A stretch of DNA of 64,000 nt from Glandiceps talaboti. Taxonomy: Eukaryota > Hemichordata > Enteropneusta > Spengelidae. The stretch is taken from assembly GCF_964340395.1 (NCBI RefSeq), contig NC_135557.1:25683614-25747613 (forward strand). Direction: 5' to 3'. This document shows positions 37,801-52,118 of the stretch, in pieces. The position numbers and the translations under genes are program-made. Position 1 is the stretch's first letter, and each line of letters starts with the position of its first letter. The notes beneath the pieces were generated by a model. That model did no database searches. It was not told where the DNA came from and saw only the letters and a list, made by a program, of their open reading frames with translations.

Positions 37801-38184
37801 TTCCATGTCGTCATCCACTATAAATTTCTGTAAATTGTTAGTAACCTTGTCAGAGATTAAAAAATAATCAATCACTGACTGCTGATGATTTCTAAACCAT
37901 GTAAAGGTACCTTTTGCACAAGGCAAGGTGTTTACTATAGTCAAATCAGAATCTTCACAGAATTCAATAAGCATTTTACCATTATCATTTTTCACCTTAT
38001 CTCCATTTGGGATATTTTCTCCTATTTTTCCATTAAAATCTCCCATAATGATAATATTATCCATTCCTTGATTTTCAAATGTCAAAACATCCGTTAAAAG
38101 TTGGTGATATAGTTCCTCAGTTAGAGTGTATACAATGTCATATGACCTTACAATTCCAATTTTATCAGTCGTCTGAATGATCAC
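34825..38184 (-). mobile_element. LINE retrotransposon with intact 1,061-codon ORF2, 5'-truncated
   Basis: The frame 38184-34999 is unbroken. Its first codon is GTG, so the true N-terminus is lost. Seen: C-terminal half of an APE-type endonuclease (MGDFNG at 47-52, IDYFLIS at 105-111, SDHNV at 133-137). The reverse transcriptase spans about 450-700: IPIFKSGDPRDLNNYRGI, FLDFSKAFD at 538-546, GVKQGCVLSP at 596-605, catalytic FWADD at 637-641. A C-terminal Cys-His finger has C965, C968, H977 and C982. A 3' UTR of about 150 bp ends in (TAAA)n at 34825-34843. Known: such proteins nick target DNA and reverse transcribe their own RNA. The FWADD (W for the usual Y/F-A) is a small deviation. The lack of stops suggests a young copy, but the missing endonuclease start makes it dead on arrival. 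Clade not assigned; CR1/Jockey-like. Confidence 0.93.
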
Positions 38185-38220
38185 TGAGGAAGCGTGAAAC
38201 TCCGACTAGTGACTTATAAC
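38171..38220 (+). ncRNA. Hammerhead-like motif, copy D (degenerate)
   Basis: Reads GTCTGAATGATCACTGAGGA then AGCGTGAAACTCCGACTAGT: the same family as the 21.7-22.3 kb copies, with an extra A inside the CTGATGA box and a changed stem II. GAAAC and a possible ACT/AGT stem III are kept. It overlaps the point where the LINE is truncated, so the LINE either inserted into, or was joined to, this element. Activity is unlikely. Confidence 0.45.
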
Positions 38221-38389
38221 ATCCTAATAAGTTTATCCACCTATCTAAATAGACTTTCAACTGCGTCTCCTCCAATCAATGTTTCATGTCTCTTGAACGC
38301 TTGATGTTTAGTGTATCATGTACCTTTAGATCCAATTTAAAGTACTTCCCGTATTTGGATTACACAAACGTCTACTGATAACCTCTTTA

Positions 38390-38975
38390 AAGAAAATAAG
38401 TGTGCCATTTTGAAATACTGAACAACAAATAGGGGAAATAAGTGTGCCATTTTGAAATACTGAACAACAATTAGGGGAAATAAGTGTGCCATTTTGAAAT
38501 ACTGAACAACAAATAGGGGAAATAAGTGTGCCATTTTGAAATACTGAACAACAAATAGGGGAAATAAGTGTGCCATTTTGAAATACTGAACAACAATTAG
38601 GGGAAATAAGTGTGCCATTTTGAAATACTGAACAACAAATAGGGGAAATAAGTGTGCCATTTTGAAATACTGAACAACAAATAGGGGAAATAAGTGTGCC
38701 ATTTTGAAATACTGAACAACAATTAGGGGAAATAAGTGTGCCATTTTGAAATACTGAACAACAAATAGGGGAAATAAGTGTGCCATTTTGAAATACTGAA
38801 CAACAATTAGGGGAAATAAGTGTGCCATTTTGAAATACTGAACAACAAATAGGGGAAATAAGTGTGCCATTTTGAAATACTGAACAACAAATAGGGGAAT
38901 TAAGTGTGCCATTTTGAAATACTGAACAACAATTAGGGGAAATAAGTGTGACAGTTTGAAATACGGAATAGGGGA
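38390..38975. repeat. 42-bp minisatellite, ~13.5 copies
   Basis: The unit contains AAATAAGTGTGCCATTTTG, AAATACTGAACAACAA and (A/T)TAGGGG. Apart from one A/T position the copies are nearly identical. That position follows the order A T A A T A A T A T A A T, a trimeric higher-order pattern (126 bp) with one unit lost. On the minus strand the array is open in one frame and gives a 14-residue period (VVQYFKMAHLFPL plus F/I). No support exists for it being a protein. Confidence 0.95.
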
Positions 38976-39514
38976 AATAAGTGATGCGCCTACTACTACA
39001 CTAAAGTGTCTAATCCTTCTCAAATACGACTACTCGGGATAAATCGACAACACACTATTGAGTGAAATGTAGATCTAGGGGACCTACTTTTTATTTGACG
39101 AGTATATATTCCAATGGACAAATGGACAACGTAAGTCTTGGTGCTGTTGAAATGACCATTCAAGTGATAAGTCACTACAGTACTACATTTATCTACGCGC
39201 AGGCCAGGATTGTACCTTGCTTTTACGTATCCCATTTAGTTTTGTGTTTCGAAGTTTAATTCTATGCACATATGCATGATACGGGTATTGATCTAAACTA
39301 CTTAGGAAAAGATAGGAGAATAAAACCGGAAAGATATTATTGAATATATATGTATTATTCATACCACTGATTGCAGATATATCCTAAGGGGGAGTGACCT
39401 TGACTAATTCTGCCAGCTGAGGGGAAAAACAATTTGAGATTTTCAGACGGTCTTCTTTTCATGACGCATAAAATAATAATGAAGCTGTTATCATATATAT
39501 CAACCATTATATAT

Positions 39515-40389
39515 ATTTTATGGCGCGTGCACAGAAGTCGTTTCTGTTCAAAGCAAATTGTCGACGTATTGTTATATCAACCATTACATATACACGTATA
39601 CTGTATCAGCTAAAATGTTTATGTATGCTGAAAGATATCAAACTACTTCTATGGACTCTTTTAGTGATGTTGAAAACTATTAAGGCAGTGTAGTACCGGA
39701 AATGATATGCCAGGAATATGTGTGTGATAATACATTGTCATCTTTGTTGAATTTATATTACATGTAATATATGTTTGAAAACTATAGATCAATAGTTGAC
39801 TGGAATACACTACTCACTTCTGTCATAGAATCATCTTCGACATATTCATTCAAGACAAGACTTAGACATCACTTAAATCAATAGTGTTCATATCTTAACC
39901 CTTGACCCCCATTAGTTTGATGCTCCTGAGGAGGCATGCGCAGTGCCAAGTATGTTTAGATCCATATCCAGATCATATAGCTCAAAGATTGTACAGCCTA
40001 TCCTTTATATGATAAAACTAACTATTTGTGGTGTCGTGTGCAATGGTATGTAAAATTGATAAAAAGTGAAAAATGTTTTATATGACAGCTTATACAAGGT
40101 ATAGCAAATGATTACCAATATTATAACTGAGAAATCACGAAGTTAAAAATACAAGACATGGGTTCAACTCTTAATAAGATTTAGAGGAATGCTACAATTA
40201 TACTGAGCCAAGCTACAAACCACATATTCCTAGCATATCAATTCCGGTATTACACTGCCTTTATAGTCTTCAACATCACTAAAAGATTCCGTAGAAATAT
40301 TTTGATATCCTTCAGCATATAATGGTTGACGTGGCAATACGTCGGCAATTTGCTTGGAACAGATACGACTTCTCTGCATACGACATAAA
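39515..40389. repeat. Foldback element with ~175-210-bp inverted arms
   Basis: The left arm (39515-39724) and the right arm (40219-40389) are reverse complements at roughly 80-85 percent. Shared blocks include GAAGTCGT.TCTGTTC, AGCAAATTG.CGACGTATTG, TATGCTGAA.GATATCAAA, TCTTTTAGTGATGTTGAA and GGCAGTGTA.TACCGGAA. The left arm has an extra ~30 bp. The ~490-bp interior holds a LINE C-terminal fragment. Likely a non-autonomous DNA transposon or an inverted duplication. Confidence 0.75.
39786..39884 (+). pseudogene. LINE ORF2 C-terminal scrap inside foldback
   Basis: Thirty-two codons ending in TAG read RSIVDWNTLLTSVIESSS..SFKTRLRHHL. This matches the WN.LP..V...S..SFK..L pattern of CR1-like LINE C-termini. 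Flanking sequence is not recognisably LINE. Short, so a moderate call. Confidence 0.6.
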
Positions 40390-40739
40390 GAAAATGACAA
40401 AGATTGGAGACGACAGTGACTTAATTAGCTTACTGAACTATTCTCTGCAAAACGTACTTGAGACACTTGAGTCATTTTACACCGTGTCGTCAATGTTAAT
40501 CAGGTTTGTTGTTTGACCACACGACAGCACACTACACAATATACTATCAAGGGACGTCAGAAATACACCAATCCCTTGTCACCACACTTATTTCCCTTGA
40601 TGACATCATAAACCAGTAATTGACTAACACATAACCTAAACTGCCTCGTCTGCGTTTCAAATTTGCAAACGTCTTGATATGATTTCAATTCATCCTAGAT
40701 TATGCAAGCATATGTAAGCGTGCGTGCGGCGTATGTACA

Positions 40740-41378
40740 AATGTATGCATGCATGTGTGTATGTATGTATGTATGTATGTATGTATGTATGTATGTATGT
40801 ATGTATGCATGTATGTATGTATGTGTGTGTGTATGTATGTATGTATGTATGTATGTATGTATGTATGTATGTATGTATGCATGTATACATGTCTGTCTGT
40901 CTGTCTGTCTGGCTGTGTATGTATGTATGTATTTATGTATGTATGTATGTATGTATGTATGTATGTATGTATGTATGTATGTGTATGTATGTATGTATGT
41001 ATGCATGTATGTATGTATGTATGTATGCATGTATGTATGTATGCATGTATGTATGTATGTATGTATGTATGTATGTATGTATGTATGTATGTATGTGTAC
41101 GCAGGTAGGTAGGTATGTATGCATGCATGCACACATGTCTGTCTGTGTGTATGGATGTATGGATGTATGTATGTATGTATGTATGTATGTATGTATGTAT
41201 GTATGCATGCATGTATGTATGCATGTCTGTCTCTCTCTATTTGTCTGTGTATGTATGTATTTATGTATTATGTATGTGTATGTGTGTGTATGTATGTATG
41301 TATGTATGTATGTATGTATGTATGTATGTATGTATGTATGTATGTATGTGTGTGTGTGCGTGTGTGTGTGTGTGTGTT
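40740..41378. repeat. Large (GTAT)n microsatellite complex
   Basis: About 640 bp of GTAT units with GCAT, GTCT and GTGT variants and a few unique breaks (near 41100 and 41250). All frames across it, including one of 240 codons, are period artefacts. Confidence 0.97.
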
Positions 41379-42085
41379 TATTGGTGTACAGCTATTGTAA
41401 CCATATCTCGACAGAATACATCCTTTTTATGGTAATTGTGTGTTAATTTATTCAGTGATCAACGAGGTATACTTTCATTTTAATATCTTCTTTACTTGAT
41501 ATTTTGTTGTTTCATTATTTCATAGCATTTCTTGTTTCTAATGTATGTGGGTTGTTTAGTCAACTATTGATCAATTCAGTACAACACCTATCTGTGTACT
41601 TAAAGTCAGTCATATTCAAACTTTAAAATAATGGGATTTTATACGTCCACGCTTGAGGTGAAATATGAACATAAAAAGGAAACAAGATTGAGTCGGAGTC
41701 CGGGTATGCTTCGCAATTTTACGGAAGCAATATAACTGTAATTGCTAGCTCTTCTTTCCGCCATAGCTTCATTAGTGACAAGTCAATCCGTTGCTGTACC
41801 ATAGTATCAATGTCATCACAGCTATCGCATGTCTACTGTTTGGTTGAAGATTTTTTCTACAAATTAATATCACTAGACCTTACTTACGATATCTGAGACT
41901 TGTAGTTCATAAAATGTCATGTGTCACACATAAAACTTTCAATGTTTTTAGCAGAAGTGTTTGACCAAAAGTCATTTATTTTGACAGGTGTCAACAGATT
42001 TGTTTTAAAGATTTTGTAATGAAGCAACCGAATTTATATCTTTTTTTTACTTTCTGTAATTTAAAAACATTCTCTTCGTATACCT
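41379..42085. other. No recognised feature
   Basis: AT-rich sequence between two microsatellite blocks, without supported genes. Confidence 0.5.
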
Positions 42086-42102
42086 ATGTATGTATGTATG
42101 TA

Positions 42103-42187
<85 letters not shown>

Positions 42188-42265
42188 TTGTTTGTTTGTT
42201 TGTTTGTTTGTTTGCTTGTTTGTTTGCTTTATTGTTTATTCGTTTGTTTGTTTGTTCTTCTGTTT
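42086..42265. repeat. (GTAT)n-(GTCT)n-(GTTT)n microsatellite
   Basis: Three tetranucleotide families in sequence, each differing by one base from the previous one. Confidence 0.95.
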
Positions 42266-42387
42266 GTCTGGCATGTGTGTACTGGCATGTGTGTCTTGAT
42301 ATTTCGTCGTCCATTGGTCATGTCAGTCCTATTAAAATAGATATAAGTATTAAAATCAGTCATTTTCAAACTCCCAAACTCCAGGAT

Positions 42388-42495
42388 TGTATATGTCGTC
42401 ACTTGATATACGTCCTCACTTGAGAGATGTCGTCACTTGATATACGTCCTCACTTGAGAGATGTCGTCACTTGATATACATCCTCACTTGAGGGT
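42388..42495. repeat. 35-bp tandem repeat, ~3 copies, with half-unit structure
   Basis: The unit is GATGTCGTCACTTGATATAC followed by GTCCTCACTTGAGA. Its two halves (GTCGTCACTTGATATAC and GTCCTCACTTGAGAGAT) are related, so the array probably grew from a 17-18-bp ancestor. Confidence 0.9.
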
Positions 42496-42896
42496 AGGGA
42501 TAAACATAGAATGAAATGTGTTTAGGTGTATAAGATTATATGAGCCTCTACGCTAAAATTTCCTGGGCTGAAGTTATATAGATATTATGTTTAGAACTAC
42601 TTCGAAATTTTGATGAAGCAAATTACTATAATTGTCGGAGTTCTTTTTTTCATTCCATTAGTGTCTCGACTGACAATTAGTACAAGACAGTCTCAATGTT
42701 AGAACAGGTCTTCGCATATATATATACCGATGGGTTTCAATTGCCTTGGGAAGTGACAACATGTACTTACATGTTATACATGGTAATTATGAAATGTAAA
42801 ATGCCAAACCTGAAACTCTTAAACTGATAACTGTGAATACTGAATCTTTGAAGGCTTGATGAGGTGTAAGTATTTGGACTAAAATCTAGTTTGAGA

Positions 42897-43195
42897 TTGG
42901 GTTGTCGGTGGTCGAGTGGTTAAACACACTTGTCTCTTATCACTGCGGTCGGTTTGAACCCCGTTCAGGGTTCGATTAAATTTAGCACGCTATAAGTAAG
43001 AAGAGTGTCGTTCAGTTTGACTCTACTGAACAACGCATGTTTTCCTCGGGTACGCCAGTTTCCTCCTGCATTAACACTGAACCCATGAGGGATGGCCCTC
43101 ACTGGACTTCTTGGGAGACAAGTGTTTATATGCTTATGATAGACAACAACTTCAGAACACACACACACACACACTCTCTCTCTCTCTCTCTCTGT
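42897..43195 (+). mobile_element. tRNA-derived SINE, uninterrupted copy
   Basis: A-box-like TGGTCGAGTGGTTAA at 42909-42923 and B-box-like GGTTTGAACCC at 42951-42961 show the tRNA-derived head. The body has AAGTAAGAAGAGTGTCGTTC and CTCGGGTACGCCAGTTTCC. The element ends near a (CA)n(CT)n tract at 43156-43193. About 80 percent similar to the split copy at 28583-29135. Its interior was not read as a real tRNA because the cloverleaf stems do not close. Confidence 0.8.
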
Positions 43196-43683
43196 CAGAG
43201 CACGGAATATGTTAGTCTGTACTGTCCGTTGTTTCTACCTATGTTGTATGAAAATAAAGATTACTACGCCAAGCGACCATAAAGTACAAATGCTAGAGAC
43301 GGTCACTAACACTCAGTATAAGACTTATAAATAATTACTTTATTATATAATTTATAGATGGATTTTTCGTAAATTCTTTATCAATTCAGTACTGACTCAT
43401 ATATTTTAGTGGGTGTTTTCCAGACTTCCACAACAAGTTTTCATTTGCGGTAAGGAAACATTTGTGTGGGTGAGAGACAAGTTTCTATTGTTGATCATTA
43501 ATCTGGTATGTTTGCTACCACCACCACCACTACTATACTGCCACTACTACTTCTTCTTTCTCGGAATTTAGTGGAAGCAATTTGAAACTAATTCCGAGAT
43601 TCCTCTTCTTCTAGAAATCTAACAAATACCACAGTCTCCTTGTAATCAAGCTTATAAAGGATCTACTGACGAATTCCTTTATT
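43196..43683. other. No gene; short (CCA)n tract
   Basis: A short (CCA/CTA)n run lies at 43517-43545. The rest leads into the large minisatellite. Confidence 0.5.
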
Positions 43684-46600
43684 GTAACCTAGTGATAGCT
43701 GTATTACGAGTAGTTTGATGTGACCTGGTAATAGTTATATTACGAGTAGTTTGATGTGACCTAGTGATAGCTATATTACGAGTAGTTTGATGTGACCTAG
43801 TGATAGTTATATTACGAGTAGTTTGATGTGACCTAGTGATAGCTATATTACGAGTAGTTTGATGTGACCTAGTGATAGTTATATTACGAGTAGTTTGATG
43901 TGACCTAGTGATAGCTATATTACGAGTAGTTTGATGTGACCTAGTGATAGCTATATTACGAGTAGTTTGATATGACCTAGTGATAGCTATATTACGAGTA
44001 GTTTGATGTGACCTAGTGATAGCTATATTACGAGTAGTTTGATGTGACCTAGTGATAGCTATATTACGAGTAGTTTGATGTGACCTAGTGATAGTTATAT
44101 TACGGGTGGTTTGATGTGGCCTAGTGATAGCTATATTACGAGTAGTTTGATGTGACCTAGTGATAGTTATATTACGAGTAGTTTGATGTGACCTAGTGAT
44201 AGCTATATTACGAGTAGTTTGATGTGACCTAGTGATAGTTATATTACGAGTAGTTTGATGTGACCTAGTGATAGTTATATTACGTGTAGTTTGATGTGAC
44301 CTAGTGATAGTTATATTACGAGTAGTTTGATGTGACCCAGTGATAGTTATATTACGTGTAGTTTGATGTGACCTAGTAATAGCTATATTACGAGTAGTTT
44401 GATGTGACCTAGTGATAGTTATATTACGTGTAGTTTGATGTGACCTAGTGATAGTTATATTACGGGTGGTTTGATGTGGCCTAGTGATAGCTATATTACG
44501 AGTAGTTTGATGTGACCTAGTGATAGTTATATTACGAGTAGTTTGATGTGACCTAGTGATAGCTATATTACGGGTAGTTTGATGTGACCTAGTGATAGTT
44601 ATATCACGAGTAGTTTGATGTGACTTAGTGATAGCTATATTACGAGTAGTTTGATATGACCTAGTGATAGCTATATTACGAGTAGTTTGATGTGACCTAG
44701 TGATAGTTATATTACGGGTAGTTTGATGTGACCTAGTGATAGCTATATTACGAGTAGTTTGATGTGACCTAGTGATAGCTATATTACGAGTAGTTTGATG
44801 TGACCTAGTGATAGCTATATTACGAGTAGTTTGATGTGACCTAGTGATAGCTATATTACGAGTAGTTTGATGTGGCCTAGTGATAGCTATATTACGAGTA
44901 GTTCGATGTAACCTAGTGATAGCTATATTACGAGTAGTTTGATGTGACCTAGTGATAGCTATATTACGAGTAGATTGATGTGACCTAGTGATAGCTATAT
45001 TACGAGTAGATTGGTGTGACCTAGTGATAGTTATATTACGAGTAGTTTGATGTGACCTAGTGATAGCTATATTACGAGTAGTTTGATGTGACCTAGTGAT
45101 AGCTATATTACGAGTAGTTTGATGTGACCTAGTGATAGCTATATTACGAGTAGATTGATATGACCTAGTGATAGCTATATCACGAGTAGATTGATGTGAC
45201 CTAGTGATAGCTATATTACGAGTAGTTTGATGTGACCTAGTGATAGCTATATTACGAGTAGTTTGATGTGACCTAGTGATAGCTATATTACGAGTAGTTT
45301 GATGTGACCTAGTGATAGCTATATTACGAGTAGTTTGATGTGACCTAGTGATAGTTATATTACGTGTAGTTTGATGTGACCTAGTGATAGCTATATTACG
45401 AGTAGTTTGATGTGACCTAGTGATAGCTATATTACGAGTAGTTTGATGTGACCTAGTGATAGTTATATTACGAGTAGTTTGATGTGACCTAGTGATAGCT
45501 ATATTACGAGTAGTTCGATGTAACCTAGTGATAGCTATATTACGAGTAGTTTGATGTGACCTAGTGATAGCTATATTACGAGTAGATTGATGTGACCTAG
45601 TGATAGCTATATTACGAGTAGATTGGTGTGACCTAGTGATAGTTATATTACGAGTAGTTTGATGTGACCTAGTGATAGCTATATCACGAGTAGATTGATG
45701 TGACCTAGTGATAGCTATATTACGAGTAGTTTGATGTGACCTAGTGATAGCTATATTACGAGTAGTTTGATGTGACCTAGTGATAGCTATATTACGGGTA
45801 GTTTGATGTGACCTAGTAATAGCTATATTACGAGTAGTTTGATGTGACCTAGTGATAGCTATATTACGAGTAGTTTGATGTGACCTAGTGATAGCTATAT
45901 TACGAGTAGTTTGATGTGACTTAGTGATAGCTATATTACGAGTAGTTTGATGTGACCTAGTGATAGTTATATTACGAGTAGTTTGATGTGACCTAGTGAT
46001 AGCTATATTACGAGTAGTTTGATGTGACCTAGTGATAGCTATATTACGAGTAGTTTGATGTGGCCTAGTGATAGCTATATTACGAGTAGTTCGATGTAAC
46101 CTAGTGATAGCTATATTACGAGTAGTTTGATGTGACCTAGTGATAGCTATATTACGAGTAGATTGATGTGACCTAGTGATAGCTATATTACGAGTAGATT
46201 GGTGTGACCTAGTGATAGTTATATTACGAGTAGTTTGATGTGACCTAGTGATAGCTATATTACGAGTAGTTTGATGTGACTAGTGATAGCTATATTACGA
46301 GTAGTTTGATGTGACCTAGTGATAGCTATATTACGAGTAGTTTGATGTGACCTAGTGATAGCTATATTACGAGTAGATTGATATGACCTAGTGATAGCTA
46401 TATCACGAGTAGATTGATGTGACCTAGTGATAGCTATATTACGAGTAGTTTGATGTGACCTAGTGATAGCTATATTACGAGTAGTTTGATGTGACCTAGT
46501 GATAGCTATATTACGAGTAGTTTGACGTGACCTAGTGATAGCTATATTACGAGTAGTTTGATGTGACCTAGTAATAGCTATATTACGAGTAGTTTGATGT

Positions 46601-46878
46601 GACTTAGTAATAGCTATATTACGAGTAGTTTGATGTGACCTAGTGATAGTTATATTACGAGTAGTTTGATGTGACCTAGTGATAGCTATATTACGAGTAG
46701 TTTGATGTGACCCAGTGATAGCTATATTACGAGTGGTTTGATGTGACCTAGTAATAGCTATATTACGAGTAGTTTGATGTGACTTAGTGATAGCTATATT
46801 ACGAGTAGTTTGATGTGACCCAGTGATAGCTATATTACGAGTAGTTTGATGTGACCTAGTGATAGCTATATTACGAGT
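43684..46878. repeat. 36-bp minisatellite, ~89 copies, with higher-order repeats
   Basis: The unit is CCTAGTGATAGCTATATTAC then GAGTAGTTTGATGTGA. Variants (GTTATA, GGGTAG, GTGTAG, AGATTG, TTCGATGTAA) recur as blocks. The rare TTCGATGTAA variant starts at 44901, 45513 and 46089, that is 17 and 16 units apart. An AGATTGATATG..TATATCACG block recurs 34 units apart, less one base. A 1-bp deletion lies near 46279. The minus strand is open in one frame (12-residue period RNIAITRSHQTT) on each side of that deletion. Each unit also contains TGACCT (AGGTCA in reverse), the nuclear-receptor half-site sequence, but this may be chance. Confidence 0.97.
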
Positions 46879-47019
46879 ATTAAGTTGATGAAAGTATCCA
46901 AGGTAAAATGATCGATTGTCTATATCAAAAAACATAATTAGAACAGGACATTTTAATTTCAAAATTTGGACTTATCCAACGACTTCACGAATTATCCACA
47001 TGAATAGATTCTAGATATG

Positions 47020-50093
<3,074 letters not shown>

Positions 50094-50153
50094 TGTGGGG
50101 GGGGGGGGTTGCCAGTGTGTGTCAGTGTGTGTCTGTGTCTGTGTCTGTGTCTG

Positions 50154-50200
<47 letters not shown>

Positions 50201-50297
50201 GTGTGTGTGTGTGTCTGTCTGTCTGTCTGTGTGTGTGTGTTTGTGTGTCTGTGTCTGGGTCTGTGTGTCTATGTGTCTGTGTCTGTGTGAGTGTGGT
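50094..50297. repeat. Poly-G and (GTCT)n/(GT)n microsatellite
   Basis: A 13-G run is followed by CTGTGT hexamers, CTGT tetramers and GT dimers. Confidence 0.95.
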
Positions 50298-50702
50298 TGC
50301 TGTGAAATTGTCTTGTACTTTTTCTGAAGGGCAGGGTACATTGCGCATGTTGTGCCAAGTAACACTCAATTTAAAACAAGGTCTCGAGACAATATTGTAA
50401 CAGTAAATTAGTCAATTTGCAATTCTATGGATATTACAGATAGCTGGGGGAAAGGTTACAATGGGTTACACCTTTAGCATACATCGTTCGCAATGTATTG
50501 TCAGTCAGCGAGTTAACTTCATCCCTTGCCAGTCGATGGATTTGACTAGTTTCTTTATCATCTTTGTCATCAGCATCGCCTTATATAAAATAATCTTGTT
50601 GAATGTATTAAAACGGAAGGAAGACATACCATACATATGTTCCAGTATAAACTTAGGTGCAACGCAACACAGAACAGCACAACACAACAAAACGCCATAC
50701 AG

Positions 50703-50826
50703 CAATACAATACAATACAATACAATACAATACAATGCAATGCAATGCAATGCAATGCAATGCAATGCAATACAATACAATACAATACAATACAATACAA
50801 TACAATACAATACAATACAATACAAT
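50703..50826. repeat. (CAATA)n-(CAATG)n pentanucleotide repeat
   Basis: About 25 units. A homogeneous block of CAATG is flanked by CAATA on both sides. Confidence 0.95.
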
Positions 50827-51093
50827 GAGGTTAGATATCACAATGCACATGTATATTCTCTCTTCGTTCATTCATTGTGGTTTACATACACTGTCGCTGT
50901 ATTGTTTCGCCATTTCCAGAATAGCTAATACAAAGATTTTCAATCCTCTGTATTGAGCTTGGTTGAAGATAAATAATTCTTATGTCTCTCTCTTTCTCCA
51001 ATAACAAGTAACGTTATCATTTCAGCATATTTAAATCATATCTAAAACCAAATTTACACGAGTCCTAGGTAAGTTTCGATCAGTGTTATGAAT

Positions 51094-51215
51094 GCTACTC
51101 GTAATACAACTATCACTAGGGCACATCAAAGTACTCGTAATATAACTATCACTAGGTCACATCAAACTACTCGTAATATAGCTATCACTAGGTCACATCA
51201 AAGTACTCGGAATAC
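51094..51215. repeat. Displaced inverted cluster of the 36-bp minisatellite
   Basis: A little over three 36-bp units matching the 43684-46878 array in reverse complement (CTACTCGTAATATAGCTATC and ACTAGGTCACATCAAA), with a few private changes. It lies about 4.2 kb from the main array, in opposite orientation. Confidence 0.93.
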
Positions 51216-51996
51216 GTTGAGATATGTGCTAGGATTGACAATGTTTTAGACACGATTTGCGTACATTTGAATCTAACTTTAAACTATTTTTTCATTAGAA
51301 CGCCTTAAATATTATTAATAGTAAAGTTTGTCGGTCAAAAACCAACAACATATTTTGACCTGATTAGTATGTCGAGATGCTACCATCTTGCATTGAACAG
51401 TTAGCCACACCTAATAATATCACATGTGCAATAGCCCATAGCAAAGATATCACATATGGTGGGGTTAATTTGCTCAGTACTTCTTTGTACTAGAACATCC
51501 AATTATCAACATGCAAGTAATGTCCATGACCTTGACACTCACACATGTATCCACATATATCATGCTGTCTTGACTTTGATCCAATCATAGATAAGTTTTT
51601 ATTATATATAATGGAACTTTCGTAAACTGATTTAGCTGAAGGTCCGATGACGTATATATGTCACTTAAAATCAATGATTTATTTCTTAACTGAACATCTC
51701 TTCTCCGAGTATCATTGGTGATGAAAGAGGCAGTCTTCCGTTGTCTGGGGCAACCTATCAGATATATTTCAAAGTGACAGTTTAATTTAGTAATCTACAG
51801 AGTGAATAAATGAGTTCTTAATAGTCATCAAGTAGAACATCAATTTAATGAACACCTTGATATGAACTATCAATCACAACTGACATACAAACTAGCAACC
51901 TGAATACGTAAAATTCGATGGACTTGATTCTAATATCACATTATATCACCATATCAAGTTAAGAACAGTTCAAAACATATCCGTACAAAAATCATT
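51216..51996. other. No recognised feature
   Basis: AT-rich interval without supported gene, RNA or repeat. Confidence 0.5.
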
Positions 51997-52028
51997 TATG
52001 TATGTATGTATGTATGTATGTATGTATG

Positions 52029-52059
<31 letters not shown>

Positions 52060-52087
52060 TACATGTATGTGTATGTATGTATGTATG

Positions 52088-52118
<31 letters not shown>

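Noticed and set aside
38426-38940. Telomere-like TTAGGGG in the 42-bp unit
   Set aside because: It occurs once per 42 bp rather than in consecutive hexamers, so it is not telomeric repeat.
38337-39023. 228-codon minus-strand frame with 14-residue repeats
   Set aside because: It is entirely explained by a 42-bp minisatellite without stops in one frame. There is no promoter, splice context or non-repeat domain.
40322-40516. 64-codon ORF as a small gene
   Set aside because: It lies largely in one arm of a foldback repeat. The other arm's copy is broken by a stop. Kept only as a finding.
42897-42975. A genuine tRNA gene
   Set aside because: A- and B-box-like sequences are present, but the acceptor, D and anticodon stems do not close. 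The body matches another SINE copy.
38390-46878. CRISPR-like arrays
   Set aside because: The 42-bp and 36-bp arrays are direct tandem repeats with no unique spacers, in an animal-type genome.
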